NCBI GenBank assembly: GCA_902478865.1
Contig: CABSNA010000020.1
Location: 1 to 12,154 of the forward strand
Direction of reading: 5' to 3'
DNA: 12,154 nucleotides
Source: an uncultured Collinsella sp.
Lineage (GTDB): Bacteria > Actinomycetota > Coriobacteriia > Coriobacteriales > Coriobacteriaceae
Made by a program: the position numbers and the translations under genes. The number at the start of each line of letters is the position of its first letter. Position 1 is the stretch's first letter. The notes below the pieces were generated by a model. The model had not been told where the DNA came from. It did not search any database and saw only the letters and a program-made list of their open reading frames with translations. This document shows positions 1-7,334 of the stretch, in pieces.

Positions 1-42
1 CTGCGAGGCTAGCCGCTGGCTGCCGCCAATTTGATGCCATTT

Positions 43-196
43 CAAAACTATGCCGGTTTACTACGATGAACCGCATATCTCCGACCACGGCAAATTGCGC
101 ACTTACAAAACCGCAGGTAGAACACTTGCGATATTTGCAAAAATGCGGGTGTGGTCAGGAATCTCGGATTCATCGTAGTAAACCGGCATAGTTTTG
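43..196. repeat. Palindromic intergenic repeat, family A, copy 1
   Basis: Two perfect 28-nt inverted arms (43-70 and 169-196, beginning CAAAACTATGCCGG) enclose a 98-nt core. Complementarity continues imperfectly inward, around GACCAC at 83-88 against GTGGTC at 151-156. The core carries the 19-mer starting ACAAAACCGCAGG at 105-123, which is the exact reverse complement of the hairpin half at 365-383 and 7232-7250. A second, diverged copy lies at 7409-7562 and shares the left outer flank TGCCATTTC (35-43 and 7401-7409). No open frame with coding character and no transposase is present. It resembles a non-autonomous REP/MITE-like element; what mobilises it is unknown. Confidence 0.8.
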
Positions 197-228
197 TTCG
201 GGCGGCCCTGCACGAGTGTCTCCGCCAG

Positions 229-276
229 CCTCGCGGGACCAAAATGAGCCGTTTTCCTCCGTCCCCAATGGATCAG
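229..276 (+). repeat. Leader repeat, diverged copy 1
   Basis: This is a 48-nt segment beginning CCTCGCGGGACC and continuing with AAAATGAGCCGTTTTCCTCC. It is repeated in the same orientation at 7096-7143 and 7335-7382. This copy differs mainly in its last part, which reads CCCCAATGGATCAG where the other two have CCCCGGGGGATTAG. In each of the three places it stands immediately to the left of a long palindrome, so leader plus palindrome looks like one composite repeat unit. It has no coding potential that I can support. Confidence 0.75.
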
Positions 277-287
277 CCGAAACCGCC

Positions 288-449
288 CGCCACGAAATCG
301 GCCCATCTACTACGTTTGACTCGATACCCCTGACCATACCTTCGTTTTGAACAAAACCGCAGGCGTTCTACCTGCGGTTTTGTTTTTGCGCTTTTCGGCA
401 TGGTTGGGGGTAAGGGGCTAAACGTAGTAGATGGGCCGGTTTCGTGGCG
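288..449. repeat. Palindromic intergenic repeat, family B, copy 1
   Basis: Outer inverted arms at 288-317 and 420-449 match at 29 of 30 positions (CGCCACGAAA...TACTACGTTT). Inside them, TACCCCTGACCATACC (325-340) pairs imperfectly with GGCATGGTTGGGGGTA (397-412), and a perfect 13-bp hairpin sits in the centre (351-383). The whole 162 nt can therefore fold as one long stem-loop. A homologous copy in the same orientation lies at 7152-7319, on the other side of the adhesin gene. Confidence 0.85.
351..388. terminator. Bidirectional terminator-like hairpin at the core of repeat B copy 1
   Basis: A perfect 13-bp inverted repeat, ACAAAACCGCAGG (351-363) and CCTGCGGTTTTGT (371-383), has a 7-nt loop CGTTCTA. 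On the plus strand the stem runs into GTTTTTG. On the minus strand it ends in GGTTTTGTTC. Both readings have the stem-plus-T-tract shape of an intrinsic terminator. For minus-strand transcripts it would act as a second stop behind the adhesin gene. The plus-strand reading has no known transcript to end. Confidence 0.6.
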
Positions 450-466
450 CGCCCTCCTCCCCAACG

Positions 467-510
467 CACAAAAGCGCCACCACGGAGGAGGGAGATGCCT
501 CCGTGGCGGC
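467..510 (-). terminator. Probable intrinsic terminator of the adhesin gene
   Basis: Read on the minus strand, GCCGCCACGGAGG (510 to 498) pairs with CCTCCGTGGTGGC (488 to 476) over 13 bp with one G-U wobble. The 9-nt loop is CATCTCCCT, and GCTTTTGTG follows directly. It lies 76 nt past the adhesin stop codon, behind the U-less stem-loop at 548-573. Confidence 0.7.
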
Positions 511-547
511 TGGGGGTAGGAGTAGGTCGGGATTTAGCCCTGCCGGC

Positions 548-573
548 CGCCCGGGGCCTTTTGGCCCCGGGCG
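548..573 (-). terminator. GC-rich stem-loop directly after the adhesin stop codon
   Basis: A perfect 11-bp stem, CGCCCGGGGCC (548-558) and GGCCCCGGGCG (563-573), has a TTTT loop that reads AAAA in the minus-strand RNA. It starts 12 nt after the TAG stop of the adhesin. No T-tract follows on the minus strand (the next bases are GCCGGCAGGG), so it is either a U-less terminator or a 3'-end stabilising hairpin backed up by 467-510. The stem-loop after echF has the same design. Confidence 0.6.
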
Positions 574-585
574 CTGTCGACGTGC

Positions 586-3500
586 CTAGCGCTTACGGAT
601 ACCCCAGACCAGGGCTCCGACGCCGGCCATGGCGATGACAAATGTCATAAGCAGAGCGGCGGCCTGCTGGTCACCCGTGGTGGGCAGGAAACCCTTGACC
701 GTCTTGACGATATTCGTCACGGTCTTGGGCGTGCCGGGATCGGGCGTCGGTACGGGCGTCTCGGGCTTCTTGTACGTGTTGTTGAACACGATACCCTCGA
801 CGCTCTTGTCGCCCTTGGTAAAGGCGACGTTCGCCTTGAGGTTTCCCTCGCCGTCATCGGCCACGTTGACGGTCGCGGTAAAGACGGACTTGTCGTAGGT
901 CATACCGGCCTCGTCGCCCTTGACCTCGCTGATGATGTAAACGTACGTACCGGGCTCGCTGTACTCGAACTTGTCGAAGTTGATCTTACCGTCGGCATCG
1001 TTGGTAACCGTAGACTCGATGCCCTCGCCAACGAGCTTAAAGCTAAACTCGTCCTTCTTGAGCTCGCGTCCCCCGAGCACCTTGATGGCGCCGATGGAGA
1101 CCTGCGTGGGCATGGCGTGATACTTGTTGGTAAAGCCAGCCGACTCGGTGGTTCCCTCGAGCTTGTGCGTCACGGTCAGCGTGCCATCGCCGTTGTCGGA
1201 GACGGTGGTCACGACGGTGTAGGTCGTGCCGTCATAGGTGACGCCCTTGTACAGGCCGAGCGCGTTGGGGCAAGCCTCGCGCAGCGTGTACGTGTGCGTG
1301 CCGGGTGCCTCGTAGCTGATCGGACTCAGTGTCACAGTGCCGTTGGCGTCGTTGGCGCCGCTTGCGACAACCACGTCGTCCTCGAGCAGATCGAACGTGA
1401 ACTCGCCGACTGCAAGGTCGCGTCCGGTCAGACGCTTGACCGTCTTGACCTGATCGGTCACGGACGAATCGGTAGGCGTTACGCTGTAGGTGTTGGTGAA
1501 CGTGAAGGCAGCACCGTCGTCGCCTTCGCGCTTGACGCTCAGATGTCCGGCGCCGTCGTCAGTCACGGTATAGGAAACCTTGCGCGTGGCGTTGGCATCG
1601 TTGGTCACGCCAGGGGCGCTGCCGGTCTCGGTCACCGTATAGGCAAAGGTGTGCGAGCGCGGAGCGGTGGGGGCCGCAGGCTCGGACTCGTCGACATTGG
1701 CGTCAGCGGCGGGGTCGGCCTCTTCAGCCTCTGCCTCGTCGGCCTCGGCCTCGTCAGCTTCGTCCGCCTCGGCCTTATCGGTCGCATCGTCCGTCACGCC
1801 CAGAGCGCGGTTGAGGTCCTCGAGCGTAAAGTGGATCTTGCCAAAGTCCACGTTACCGGCTGCGTCGTTGGTTACGGTCGTGCGCTCGGGCATCGGGGCA
1901 CCTGCCTCGTCGGCGGTCACGGTAAAGGTGAACTTACCCGTGATGTCGGCCGGGGTCAGGCCCTCGGCAACCTGGAGCTTCTTAGTACCGGTGAGCGCGG
2001 CATCCACGGCGTCGGCGCCGTAGACGTTCTCGAACAAGGGCTCGACGCCGCCGTAGTCGACCGTCGCCGTCAGGGTACCGTCACCGTTGTCGACAACGAT
2101 AACCTTAAAGCCAAAGCTCCACGTTGTAGCGGAAACGCCATTCGGCAGCCCGAATAAATCTTCGTAGGCCGTGTAGTTAATGGTCCAAGCGAGCTTACCG
2201 TCCTTGTCGGTACGATGGGCAAGCCCAGCCGCCTCAAGATTGGCAAGCATCTTAGTGTCGTAGTGCAGCGTATCAAAGCTCACGTGCCCGCCGATATTGG
2301 GCTTGAGGTTTTCGTATGCCACAAGCTCACCCTGATAGGCGATGCCGAACCAGAACTCGCCGTCGGCCATCGGGCGGCCGGTCAGAGTCTTGGTGGCAAC
2401 GACCTGAGCGGCGGTGCCGCCAGGCGTGTTGGTCGTAGCGCTGTAACTGTTGTGGAACGGCACCAGGGCCTTCTCGACCTTGTTCTCGCCACTCTTGTGG
2501 ACCGTCTCATGCGTGCCCTCGGGACCACCGGAAACGGTCGTCGTAGCAGTGAGCGTACCGGCGGTGTCGTCGGCGATGGCGATCGTCACCGTGCGTACGG
2601 CGTCATCGTAGGTGTAACCGGGCTGGCCGTCGTTCTTTTCGGCCACGGTGTACTTGAAGGTCTTGCCGGCGTCAGCCTGCGTAAATTTAACCTCATGACC
2701 AGCCAGAATGTCGATCAGTCCGACCGTTGCCTCTGCCGCTTCGGGAGACTTGAAGCTGTTGGCCCCGGGCAGCAGACCGAGCGCGCGAGCCGAAGCGTCG
2801 TCAGCAGGTGTCACGGTAAAGGTGAACTGGCCCTCGGTCATGGGGCGGCCGTCCAGATACTTGCTGAGCCACAGACCGCCGGCCGCGGTGTAGTTAAGCT
2901 CAGTGCGGTACGTGTTGGTAAAGCGTCCGTTTTCCTTCTTGGTGACGTTGGCGGTCAGGTTGCCATCGCCGTCCTCGGTCACGGTTACTTCGGCGGTCGC
3001 GACGTGGGAGTCATACGTCATGCCGACCGTATTACCCGCGTTCTCGCGGATCTCATACTTGTAGGTTCCGGCAGCCGTGTAGTGGATCTTGCCGAACTTG
3101 ATGGCGGCGATGCCGTCCTTCGCGTCCTTCTTACTCACGGTTACGGTTGCGGGATCGGGCAGCGGGGTGCCCTCGGAAGCGGTAATGGTAAAGCTGAACT
3201 TGTCGGAGTCCGTCCAGTCGCGACCGTCGATGGCCTTGCCCAGGCCAAAGTCGAACTCTGCGTCGAGCGGGGTCACGCTGTAAGCGTTCTCGAAAGTTGC
3301 AGCCTTGACGTCGTCCTTCAGGACATGCTCGGCCTTGAGGGTACCGTCGCCGTTGTCGGTGATGGTGGTCTCGATGGTGTACTCGGCATCGCTGTAGGTG
3401 ACGCCCTTGCTGATGGTTCCGCCCTTGACCTCGCGCAGCGTGTAGGCGTGCGTTCCGGCCTTGGTGTACTTCACGGCGCTCATCGTGATCTTGCCATCGG

Positions 3501-6500
3501 CGGCGTTAGTGCCGGTGGCGATAACCTTGGCGTCCTCGTCCTCGCCCTCGCCCTCGACGAGCTCGAAGGAGAACTCGCCTTCCTTGAGCTCACGCCCGGT
3601 CAGGACCTTGTTCGCGGTGATCTGGTCGGTGACGCTCGTCTCGACAGGCGTCACGTTATAGGTATTGGTGAACGTGAAGGCCGCATCACCGTCCGGCTTG
3701 CGGGATACGCGCAGATTCCCCTTGCCGTCATCGGTCACGGTGAAGGAAACCTCGCGCGACGGCTTAGCGTCGTTGGTCACGCCAGCGACCTCACCGGACT
3801 CGGTCACGGTGTAGGTAAAGGTGTGCTCGCGCTTCTCGGGCTTCTCGCCCACAGCCTTGTTAAGGTCGTCGAGCGTAAAGGTAATCTTGCCAAAGTCGAC
3901 CTTGCCGTCAACGTCGTTGTGCACGCTCGTGCTCGCAGGCATAGGCGCGCCCTCTTCACCGGTCACGGTAAAGGTGAACTTGCCGGTGATATCAGCCGGG
4001 GTCAGAGCGTCGTCAACCTGCAGATTCTTGATACCCGTAAGCGATGCCTCGGTAGCATTCGTGGTGTAGGCGTTCTTGAACTCGATGCTCTTGACGTCCT
4101 TGGCGTCCTTCAGCTCGTGCGTGGCAACCAGCTGGCCCTTGCCGTTATCGGCGATGGTCGTCACGATGGTGTAGACCGCGTCATCGTACTCAATACCGCC
4201 GGCGTTGCCCTTAACCTCATGCAGCTTGTAGGTGTGCTGGCCGATCTCGGTGTACTTGATGGCACTGAACGTCACCTTGCCGTCGGCAGCGTTCTTAACG
4301 GTCTCGATAAGCTCAGAGTCCTCATCCTTAATCTCGCGCAGCTCAAAGCTGAACTCACCGACCGTAAGGTCGCGCCCGGTCAGAGACTTGGTCACGGCAA
4401 TCTGACTGGTTACGCTGGACTCAACAGGATTCGTAGCGTAGGCGTTCTTGAACTCGGTCTCACCCGAGGTCACCTTCACGCCAGCGCTCAGTTCGCCCTT
4501 CTTATTGGGCTTCACCGTCACGGCGATCTCCGCGACGTTACCGCTGTAGGCGATGCCGTCAATCGTGGTCCCGGCGTGCTTTTCACTGACCTTGTAGACG
4601 TACGTGCCAGGTTCGGTGTATTCGATCGCACCGAAGTCGATGGCAGCCTTGCCCTGGGCGTCTAGGTCGGCCTTGCGCACGATCGCAGTCGTAGTCGCAG
4701 GCATCGGGGCGCCGTTCTCGGACGTCAGGCCAAACTCAAACGCGTCAGCATCCGTCCAGGCGCGGCCCTCGAGCACCTTGGTTAGACCAAAGCTGGCCTT
4801 GGTGTTCACCATTGCCGGCGTCATGTCATACGCAAAGCTGATCTTGCCGTTGTTGCCCAGGTAGGAATTGACATGCGTCGCGGTCGCCTTGGCGGACACG
4901 TTGTTCCACTTGGGGTTGAGAACGTCGGTCGCGGTACCAGTGCTGTTGCCGCCCACGCTGCCCTTGGTGGTGTGGAGCTCGTCGATAAAGGCCAGACGCG
5001 CGGTTCCCACGCTAAACGAAAGGTTGCCGTCCTTGTCGGCAACAATAGCACCGTCAAACTTGGCAGCGTCGCCGCCGATAAACTCGATGACGGCAGTGGC
5101 GGGCTTGGCCTCGCCGTTCTCGCCCTGCTCCTCAAACTCATCCTTGTAGTAATAGGTGCCGGTATCTGTCAGCGAATTCTTTGCAGGCTGCGTGCAGCCC
5201 TTGTCCGTGTAAATGGGAGTCTGCTTCTGGAAGTAGTAGTAGCGGTTGGTGTCGGCCGGCTCAAAGGTCGCAACCGTATCACCCAACGCACCACCGTTCC
5301 ACTTGTTCGCGTAGAAGCTCACGGTCTTGGTGCCGTCAACGACAGTCGTATTATGCTCGATGTAGTCCTTGAGCCCCGTGACCTTCTCGGGCGTAAACAG
5401 GTTGTCAAGTGCGGCGCTCTTCACGCTCGAGGCATACTTCACCTGAATGGGCTTAACGTTGTCGACCGAAAGCTTGCCGTCTACGGTCTTAAAGTGGCTC
5501 AGCGGAATCAACGACGCAGGAATGTTAACCGTTACGATATCGCCCTTCTGGGGATTGTCAGCGCCAGCACGCTGCACGGTGATGAGCAGGTCTTTTGCCT
5601 TGCCGGCGAACTCGTATGTGTCGGTATTGGTTTCTTTGTTGAACGTCTTGCTCACCTCGGTAAACGGCGTGCCGTTGATGACGACTTCGGTAAATCCGTC
5701 GACCTGCATAAAGTCGCCCAGCTCATCGGTAAACGTGATGTAGCCGGACTTGGTCTCGTCGTATCCCTTATGGATTTCGGTCGGATAAGGCGCCTCCGAT
5801 GTGATGGCCTGTGAGATGTCGTCGAAGACCTTCTTGAGCTCTTCGGCATTGGTCGCCGACTTGTAGTAGTCGGAGTTTTCCGCGCGTGTGCCAAGCTTGT
5901 CGCTCGCATACGACGTGGCATCGGGATAATTACTCGACACGGCGTGCATAAACTTGTTGACGTCGCTTGTCCTCTCTTTCGAGGGATCGTCAGCGGGGTC
6001 CGCTCCACTAAAGATGCCGATGGTATAAACGGTGGCCTTGCCATCCTTCATCTTCTTGGCAGCCGTCACGGCACCCTTGGCGACGTCAGAATCAAACTCG
6101 CTGAAGCTCGTTGGCTTGCCGTCGGTAAAGAACACAACGATCTTCTTGGCATCTGCGCGGCCAGAAGTGATATCCCCGGCCAGTTCCAGACCATAGTCGG
6201 CACGCGTGGCACCGCTTGGCTTGATTCCAGCAACTGTATCCTCAAGAACTTTCACGTTGCCGCCAGAGCAATCGGTCAAACCCTTCATCACCTGCGAGTT
6301 GTTGTACCAAAATTGCCCTTTCTTGTACTGGTCATTGCCGACCTTATTGGTCTTATCACCCGCAAACTTAACAATGGCAACCCTGTGCTGCCTATCGACA
6401 CCCTCGATACCCTCGTTTTGCTTGGCAATGGTATTGATAAAGCTGTTCGCAGCGCTCTTCAGTGCATCGATACGCTTGGTGGAATCTCCGCCACCCATAG

Positions 6501-6888
6501 GATCATCCATCGAGCCAGAAGCATCCAGCACCATCACGATGTCGAGCGGCGTGGTAACCGTCACGGTTGAATTAGACGTCGAGGACATCGCCGAAAGCGT
6601 GGTCAAAAAGTCCGACTCTTCGTTTTCCTCGGTTGCCTTGACCGTCTTGTCGGTCCAGATTCGACCGACATTTTGGGTTGTTACTTTATTACTGCCGTGG
6701 CCGGCTGCCCAGATTTCCCAGCGTCCGCTGGTGTCGGGATCGACGACGACCTTTCCGCTCATTGTCGGTCCGTCCATTCCGGTGCTGGACCTGGCGTTGG
6801 CCTCGGGCAGCATGGCAAATGCTGCAGCCGGCAACACCAGCACTACGGCCAGCATCACCGCCAAGAGACCCCTCGTGTACTTACTCAT
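586..6888 (-). CDS. Giant LPxTG-anchored VWA adhesin / pilin-like surface protein with ten isopeptide-type domains
   Basis: This 2100-residue protein is secreted and predicted to be sortase-anchored to the cell wall. Residues 1-25 form a signal peptide (K3, R6, hydrophobic 8-24, AFA cleavage; ANA at 30-32 is an alternative). Residues 114-362 are a von Willebrand A domain with MIDAS D122-A-S-G-S126, T228 and D256 (FFTDGKP). Residues 363-690 are unassigned and Tyr-rich near 548-582. From about 694 to 2039 there are ten Spy0128/FctA-like domains, each opening with a Lys before a (L/T)xGR-type turn and closing on F-x-N-x-Y. A Pro-rich stalk (2041-2056) leads to LPTTG at 2068-2072, a membrane helix (2076-2095) and the tail RKR. 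The start ATG at 6888 is supported by AAGGGAG about 7 nt upstream and by the signal peptide. No sortase or other pilin is in the window, so a pilus-tip role and a single anchored stalk cannot be told apart. The ligand is unknown. Confidence 0.93.
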   Translation of the reverse strand: MSKYTRGLLAVMLAVVLVLPAAAFAMLPEANARSSTGMDGPTMSGKVVVDPDTSGRWEIWAAGHGSNKVTTQNVGRIWTDKTVKATEENEESDFLTTLSAMSSTSNSTVTVTTPLDIVMVLDASGSMDDPMGGGDSTKRIDALKSAANSFINTIAKQNEGIEGVDRQHRVAIVKFAGDKTNKVGNDQYKKGQFWYNNSQVMKGLTDCSGGNVKVLEDTVAGIKPSGATRADYGLELAGDITSGRADAKKIVVFFTDGKPTSFSEFDSDVAKGAVTAAKKMKDGKATVYTIGIFSGADPADDPSKERTSDVNKFMHAVSSNYPDATSYASDKLGTRAENSDYYKSATNAEELKKVFDDISQAITSEAPYPTEIHKGYDETKSGYITFTDELGDFMQVDGFTEVVINGTPFTEVSKTFNKETNTDTYEFAGKAKDLLITVQRAGADNPQKGDIVTVNIPASLIPLSHFKTVDGKLSVDNVKPIQVKYASSVKSAALDNLFTPEKVTGLKDYIEHNTTVVDGTKTVSFYANKWNGGALGDTVATFEPADTNRYYYFQKQTPIYTDKGCTQPAKNSLTDTGTYYYKDEFEEQGENGEAKPATAVIEFIGGDAAKFDGAIVADKDGNLSFSVGTARLAFIDELHTTKGSVGGNSTGTATDVLNPKWNNVSAKATATHVNSYLGNNGKISFAYDMTPAMVNTKASFGLTKVLEGRAWTDADAFEFGLTSENGAPMPATTTAIVRKADLDAQGKAAIDFGAIEYTEPGTYVYKVSEKHAGTTIDGIAYSGNVAEIAVTVKPNKKGELSAGVKVTSGETEFKNAYATNPVESSVTSQIAVTKSLTGRDLTVGEFSFELREIKDEDSELIETVKNAADGKVTFSAIKYTEIGQHTYKLHEVKGNAGGIEYDDAVYTIVTTIADNGKGQLVATHELKDAKDVKSIEFKNAYTTNATEASLTGIKNLQVDDALTPADITGKFTFTVTGEEGAPMPASTSVHNDVDGKVDFGKITFTLDDLNKAVGEKPEKREHTFTYTVTESGEVAGVTNDAKPSREVSFTVTDDGKGNLRVSRKPDGDAAFTFTNTYNVTPVETSVTDQITANKVLTGRELKEGEFSFELVEGEGEDEDAKVIATGTNAADGKITMSAVKYTKAGTHAYTLREVKGGTISKGVTYSDAEYTIETTITDNGDGTLKAEHVLKDDVKAATFENAYSVTPLDAEFDFGLGKAIDGRDWTDSDKFSFTITASEGTPLPDPATVTVSKKDAKDGIAAIKFGKIHYTAAGTYKYEIRENAGNTVGMTYDSHVATAEVTVTEDGDGNLTANVTKKENGRFTNTYRTELNYTAAGGLWLSKYLDGRPMTEGQFTFTVTPADDASARALGLLPGANSFKSPEAAEATVGLIDILAGHEVKFTQADAGKTFKYTVAEKNDGQPGYTYDDAVRTVTIAIADDTAGTLTATTTVSGGPEGTHETVHKSGENKVEKALVPFHNSYSATTNTPGGTAAQVVATKTLTGRPMADGEFWFGIAYQGELVAYENLKPNIGGHVSFDTLHYDTKMLANLEAAGLAHRTDKDGKLAWTINYTAYEDLFGLPNGVSATTWSFGFKVIVVDNGDGTLTATVDYGGVEPLFENVYGADAVDAALTGTKKLQVAEGLTPADITGKFTFTVTADEAGAPMPERTTVTNDAAGNVDFGKIHFTLEDLNRALGVTDDATDKAEADEADEAEADEAEAEEADPAADANVDESEPAAPTAPRSHTFAYTVTETGSAPGVTNDANATRKVSYTVTDDGAGHLSVKREGDDGAAFTFTNTYSVTPTDSSVTDQVKTVKRLTGRDLAVGEFTFDLLEDDVVVASGANDANGTVTLSPISYEAPGTHTYTLREACPNALGLYKGVTYDGTTYTVVTTVSDNGDGTLTVTHKLEGTTESAGFTNKYHAMPTQVSIGAIKVLGGRELKKDEFSFKLVGEGIESTVTNDADGKINFDKFEYSEPGTYVYIISEVKGDEAGMTYDKSVFTATVNVADDGEGNLKANVAFTKGDKSVEGIVFNNTYKKPETPVPTPDPGTPKTVTNIVKTVKGFLPTTGDQQAAALLMTFVIAMAGVGALVWGIRKR
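1120..2019 (-). repeat. Adhesin domain pair 8-9, paralogous to pair 3-4
   Basis: Residues 1624-1923 are repeat domains 8 and 9. Domain 8 shares with domain 3 the unusual segments LTPADITGKFTFTVT, GAPMP, FTLxDLN and a FTFTNTY end. Domain 9 shares SVTDQ and LTGR with domain 4. Their order is the same, which points to duplication of a two-domain block rather than of single domains. Domain 8 differs from domain 3 chiefly by an acidic insertion of about 35 residues. Confidence 0.7.
1669..1791 (-). repeat. Acidic Ala/Glu/Asp insertion, low-complexity codon repeat
   Basis: Residues 1700-1740 of the adhesin are almost only A, E and D in patterns such as EADEADEAEADEAEAEEADP, followed by a Pro/Ala stretch. 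On the plus strand this appears as reiterated GCCTCG/TCGGCC units. It interrupts domain 8 just after DLNRALG, where domain 3 has only the short EKPEKRE. A flexible charged loop is likely. The near-repeated codons make replication slippage in steps of three bases plausible. Confidence 0.75.
3280..4065 (-). repeat. Adhesin domain pair 3-4, paralogous to pair 8-9
   Basis: Residues 942-1203 are repeat domains 3 and 4. Domain 3 opens with LTGIKNLQV where domain 8 has LTGTKKLQV, and both end in FTFTNTY followed by a V-T-P linker. Domain 4 carries SVTDQITANKVLTGR against SVTDQVKTVKRLTGR in domain 9. The pairing and order match the block at residues 1624-1923. Confidence 0.7.
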
Positions 6889-6940
6889 CGCGTCTCCCTT
6901 CTCGCAGGCTCAGACCTTGCATCAGCCTAAAGTTACGAAA

Positions 6941-7020
6941 TGAGACACAATTAGGGCAGGTGACACACGTTCCAGATTCATTTTTTGACGTGAGACAAAT
7001 GTCTCACCAAAGTTGAGACA
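6941..7020. promoter_or_regulatory. Operator-like cluster of TGAGACA boxes upstream of the adhesin
   Basis: A perfect 16-bp palindrome, TGAGACAAATGTCTCA, lies at 6991-7006, about 103 nt before the adhesin ATG. Further half-sites are TTGAGACACAAG at 7013-7024 and TGAGACACAATT at 6941-6952, with a weaker TGACACAC at 6961-6968. The repeated GAGACA core in an otherwise gene-free leader suggests binding of a dimeric regulator. I do not recognise the box and cannot name the protein. No convincing -35/-10 pair stands out on the minus strand, so I do not place the promoter itself. Confidence 0.45.
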
Positions 7021-7024
7021 CAAG

Positions 7025-7061
7025 CGTTTTCGCAGGAAAACGGGTGCGACTCAAAAGTCGC
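7025..7061. other. Two short perfect hairpins upstream of the adhesin leader
   Basis: CGTTTT-CGCAGG-AAAACG (7025-7042) and GCGACT-CAAA-AGTCGC (7046-7061) are adjacent 6-bp inverted repeats. Neither has a following T-tract. They lie between repeat B copy 2 with its leader and the TGAGACA cluster. They may be regulator sites or simply remnants of repeats: CCGTTTTCCT, the reverse complement of 7034-7043, recurs in the leader repeat. No gene is seen in 6889-7106. Confidence 0.35.
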
Positions 7062-7095
7062 GGGCGCGCACAGCGGCAAACGGCGCTATACGGGA

Positions 7096-7143
7096 CCTTG
7101 CGGGAGCAAAATGATCCGTTTTCCTCCGTCCCCGGGGGATTAG
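7096..7143 (+). repeat. Leader repeat, copy 2
   Basis: This copy begins CCTTGCGGGAGC and runs to GGGGGATTAG. Its last 37 nt (7107-7143, starting CAAAATGATCCG) are identical to 7346-7382, only 239 nt away. It directly precedes repeat B copy 2. The more diverged copy is at 229-276. Confidence 0.8.
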
Positions 7144-7151
7144 TTGGCGAT

Positions 7152-7319
7152 GCCCGCCACGAAACTGGCCCATCTACTACGTTTGACCCGATACCGCTGA
7201 CCATAACCGTGTTTCACGAAAAACCGCAGGCGTTCTACCTGCGGTTTTGTTTTTGCGTTTTTTGCTATGGTTGAGGGCAGTAGCTTAAACGTAGTAGATA
7301 GGCCCATTTCGTGGCGGGC
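7152..7319. repeat. Palindromic intergenic repeat, family B, copy 2
   Basis: Inverted arms at 7152-7184 and 7287-7319 match at 30 of 33 positions (GCCCGCCACGAAA...TACTACGTTT). The inner arms ATACCGCTGACCATA (7191-7205) and TATGGTTGAGGGCAGTA (7266-7282) pair imperfectly, and the centre is the GCAGG-CGTTCTA-CCTGC hairpin. Orientation, judged by the asymmetric loop and the leader on its left, equals that of copy 1 at 288-449. The two therefore form direct repeats around the adhesin gene. Confidence 0.85.
7219..7256. terminator. Bidirectional terminator-like hairpin at the core of repeat B copy 2
   Basis: The 11-bp stem AAAACCGCAGG (7220-7230) and CCTGCGGTTTT (7238-7248) has loop CGTTCTA and is followed by GTTTTTGCG on the plus strand. 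The minus-strand reading ends in CGGTTTTTCG. It lies downstream of echF on the minus strand, so it could stop readthrough from the ech operon before the adhesin promoter region. Confidence 0.6.
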
Positions 7320-7334
7320 GGGTCGCGCGGGCGC

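Noticed and set aside
43..449. Insertion sequence, based on the inverted arms
   Set aside because: The elements are about 150-170 nt, have no transposase frame and no clear target duplication. At most they are non-autonomous.
1..450. CRISPR array or attachment-site cluster, suggested by repeated palindromes here and at 7096-7562
   Set aside because: The repeats are long, imperfect and irregularly spaced. There are no uniform spacers, no cas genes and no integrase.
103..464. Small open frames of 60-67 codons inside the palindromic repeats
   Set aside because: They cross repeat arms and hairpins, lack ribosome sites, and equivalent frames are not preserved in the other repeat copies.
2215..4665. 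Plus-strand open frame of 816 codons, plus 346- and 313-codon frames at 1117-2157 and 4873-5814, antisense to the adhesin
   Set aside because: They mirror the adhesin's domain repeats and arise from its codon bias. The encoded residues show no recognisable domain. The minus-strand frame has a signal peptide, VWA motifs and a sorting signal that leave no doubt.
6889..7020. A sigma-70 promoter for the adhesin, for example TAACTT at 6927-6932 or TAATTG at 6947-6952 on the minus strand as -10
   Set aside because: No acceptable -35 lies 16-18 nt upstream of either candidate, so I do not assign a promoter position.
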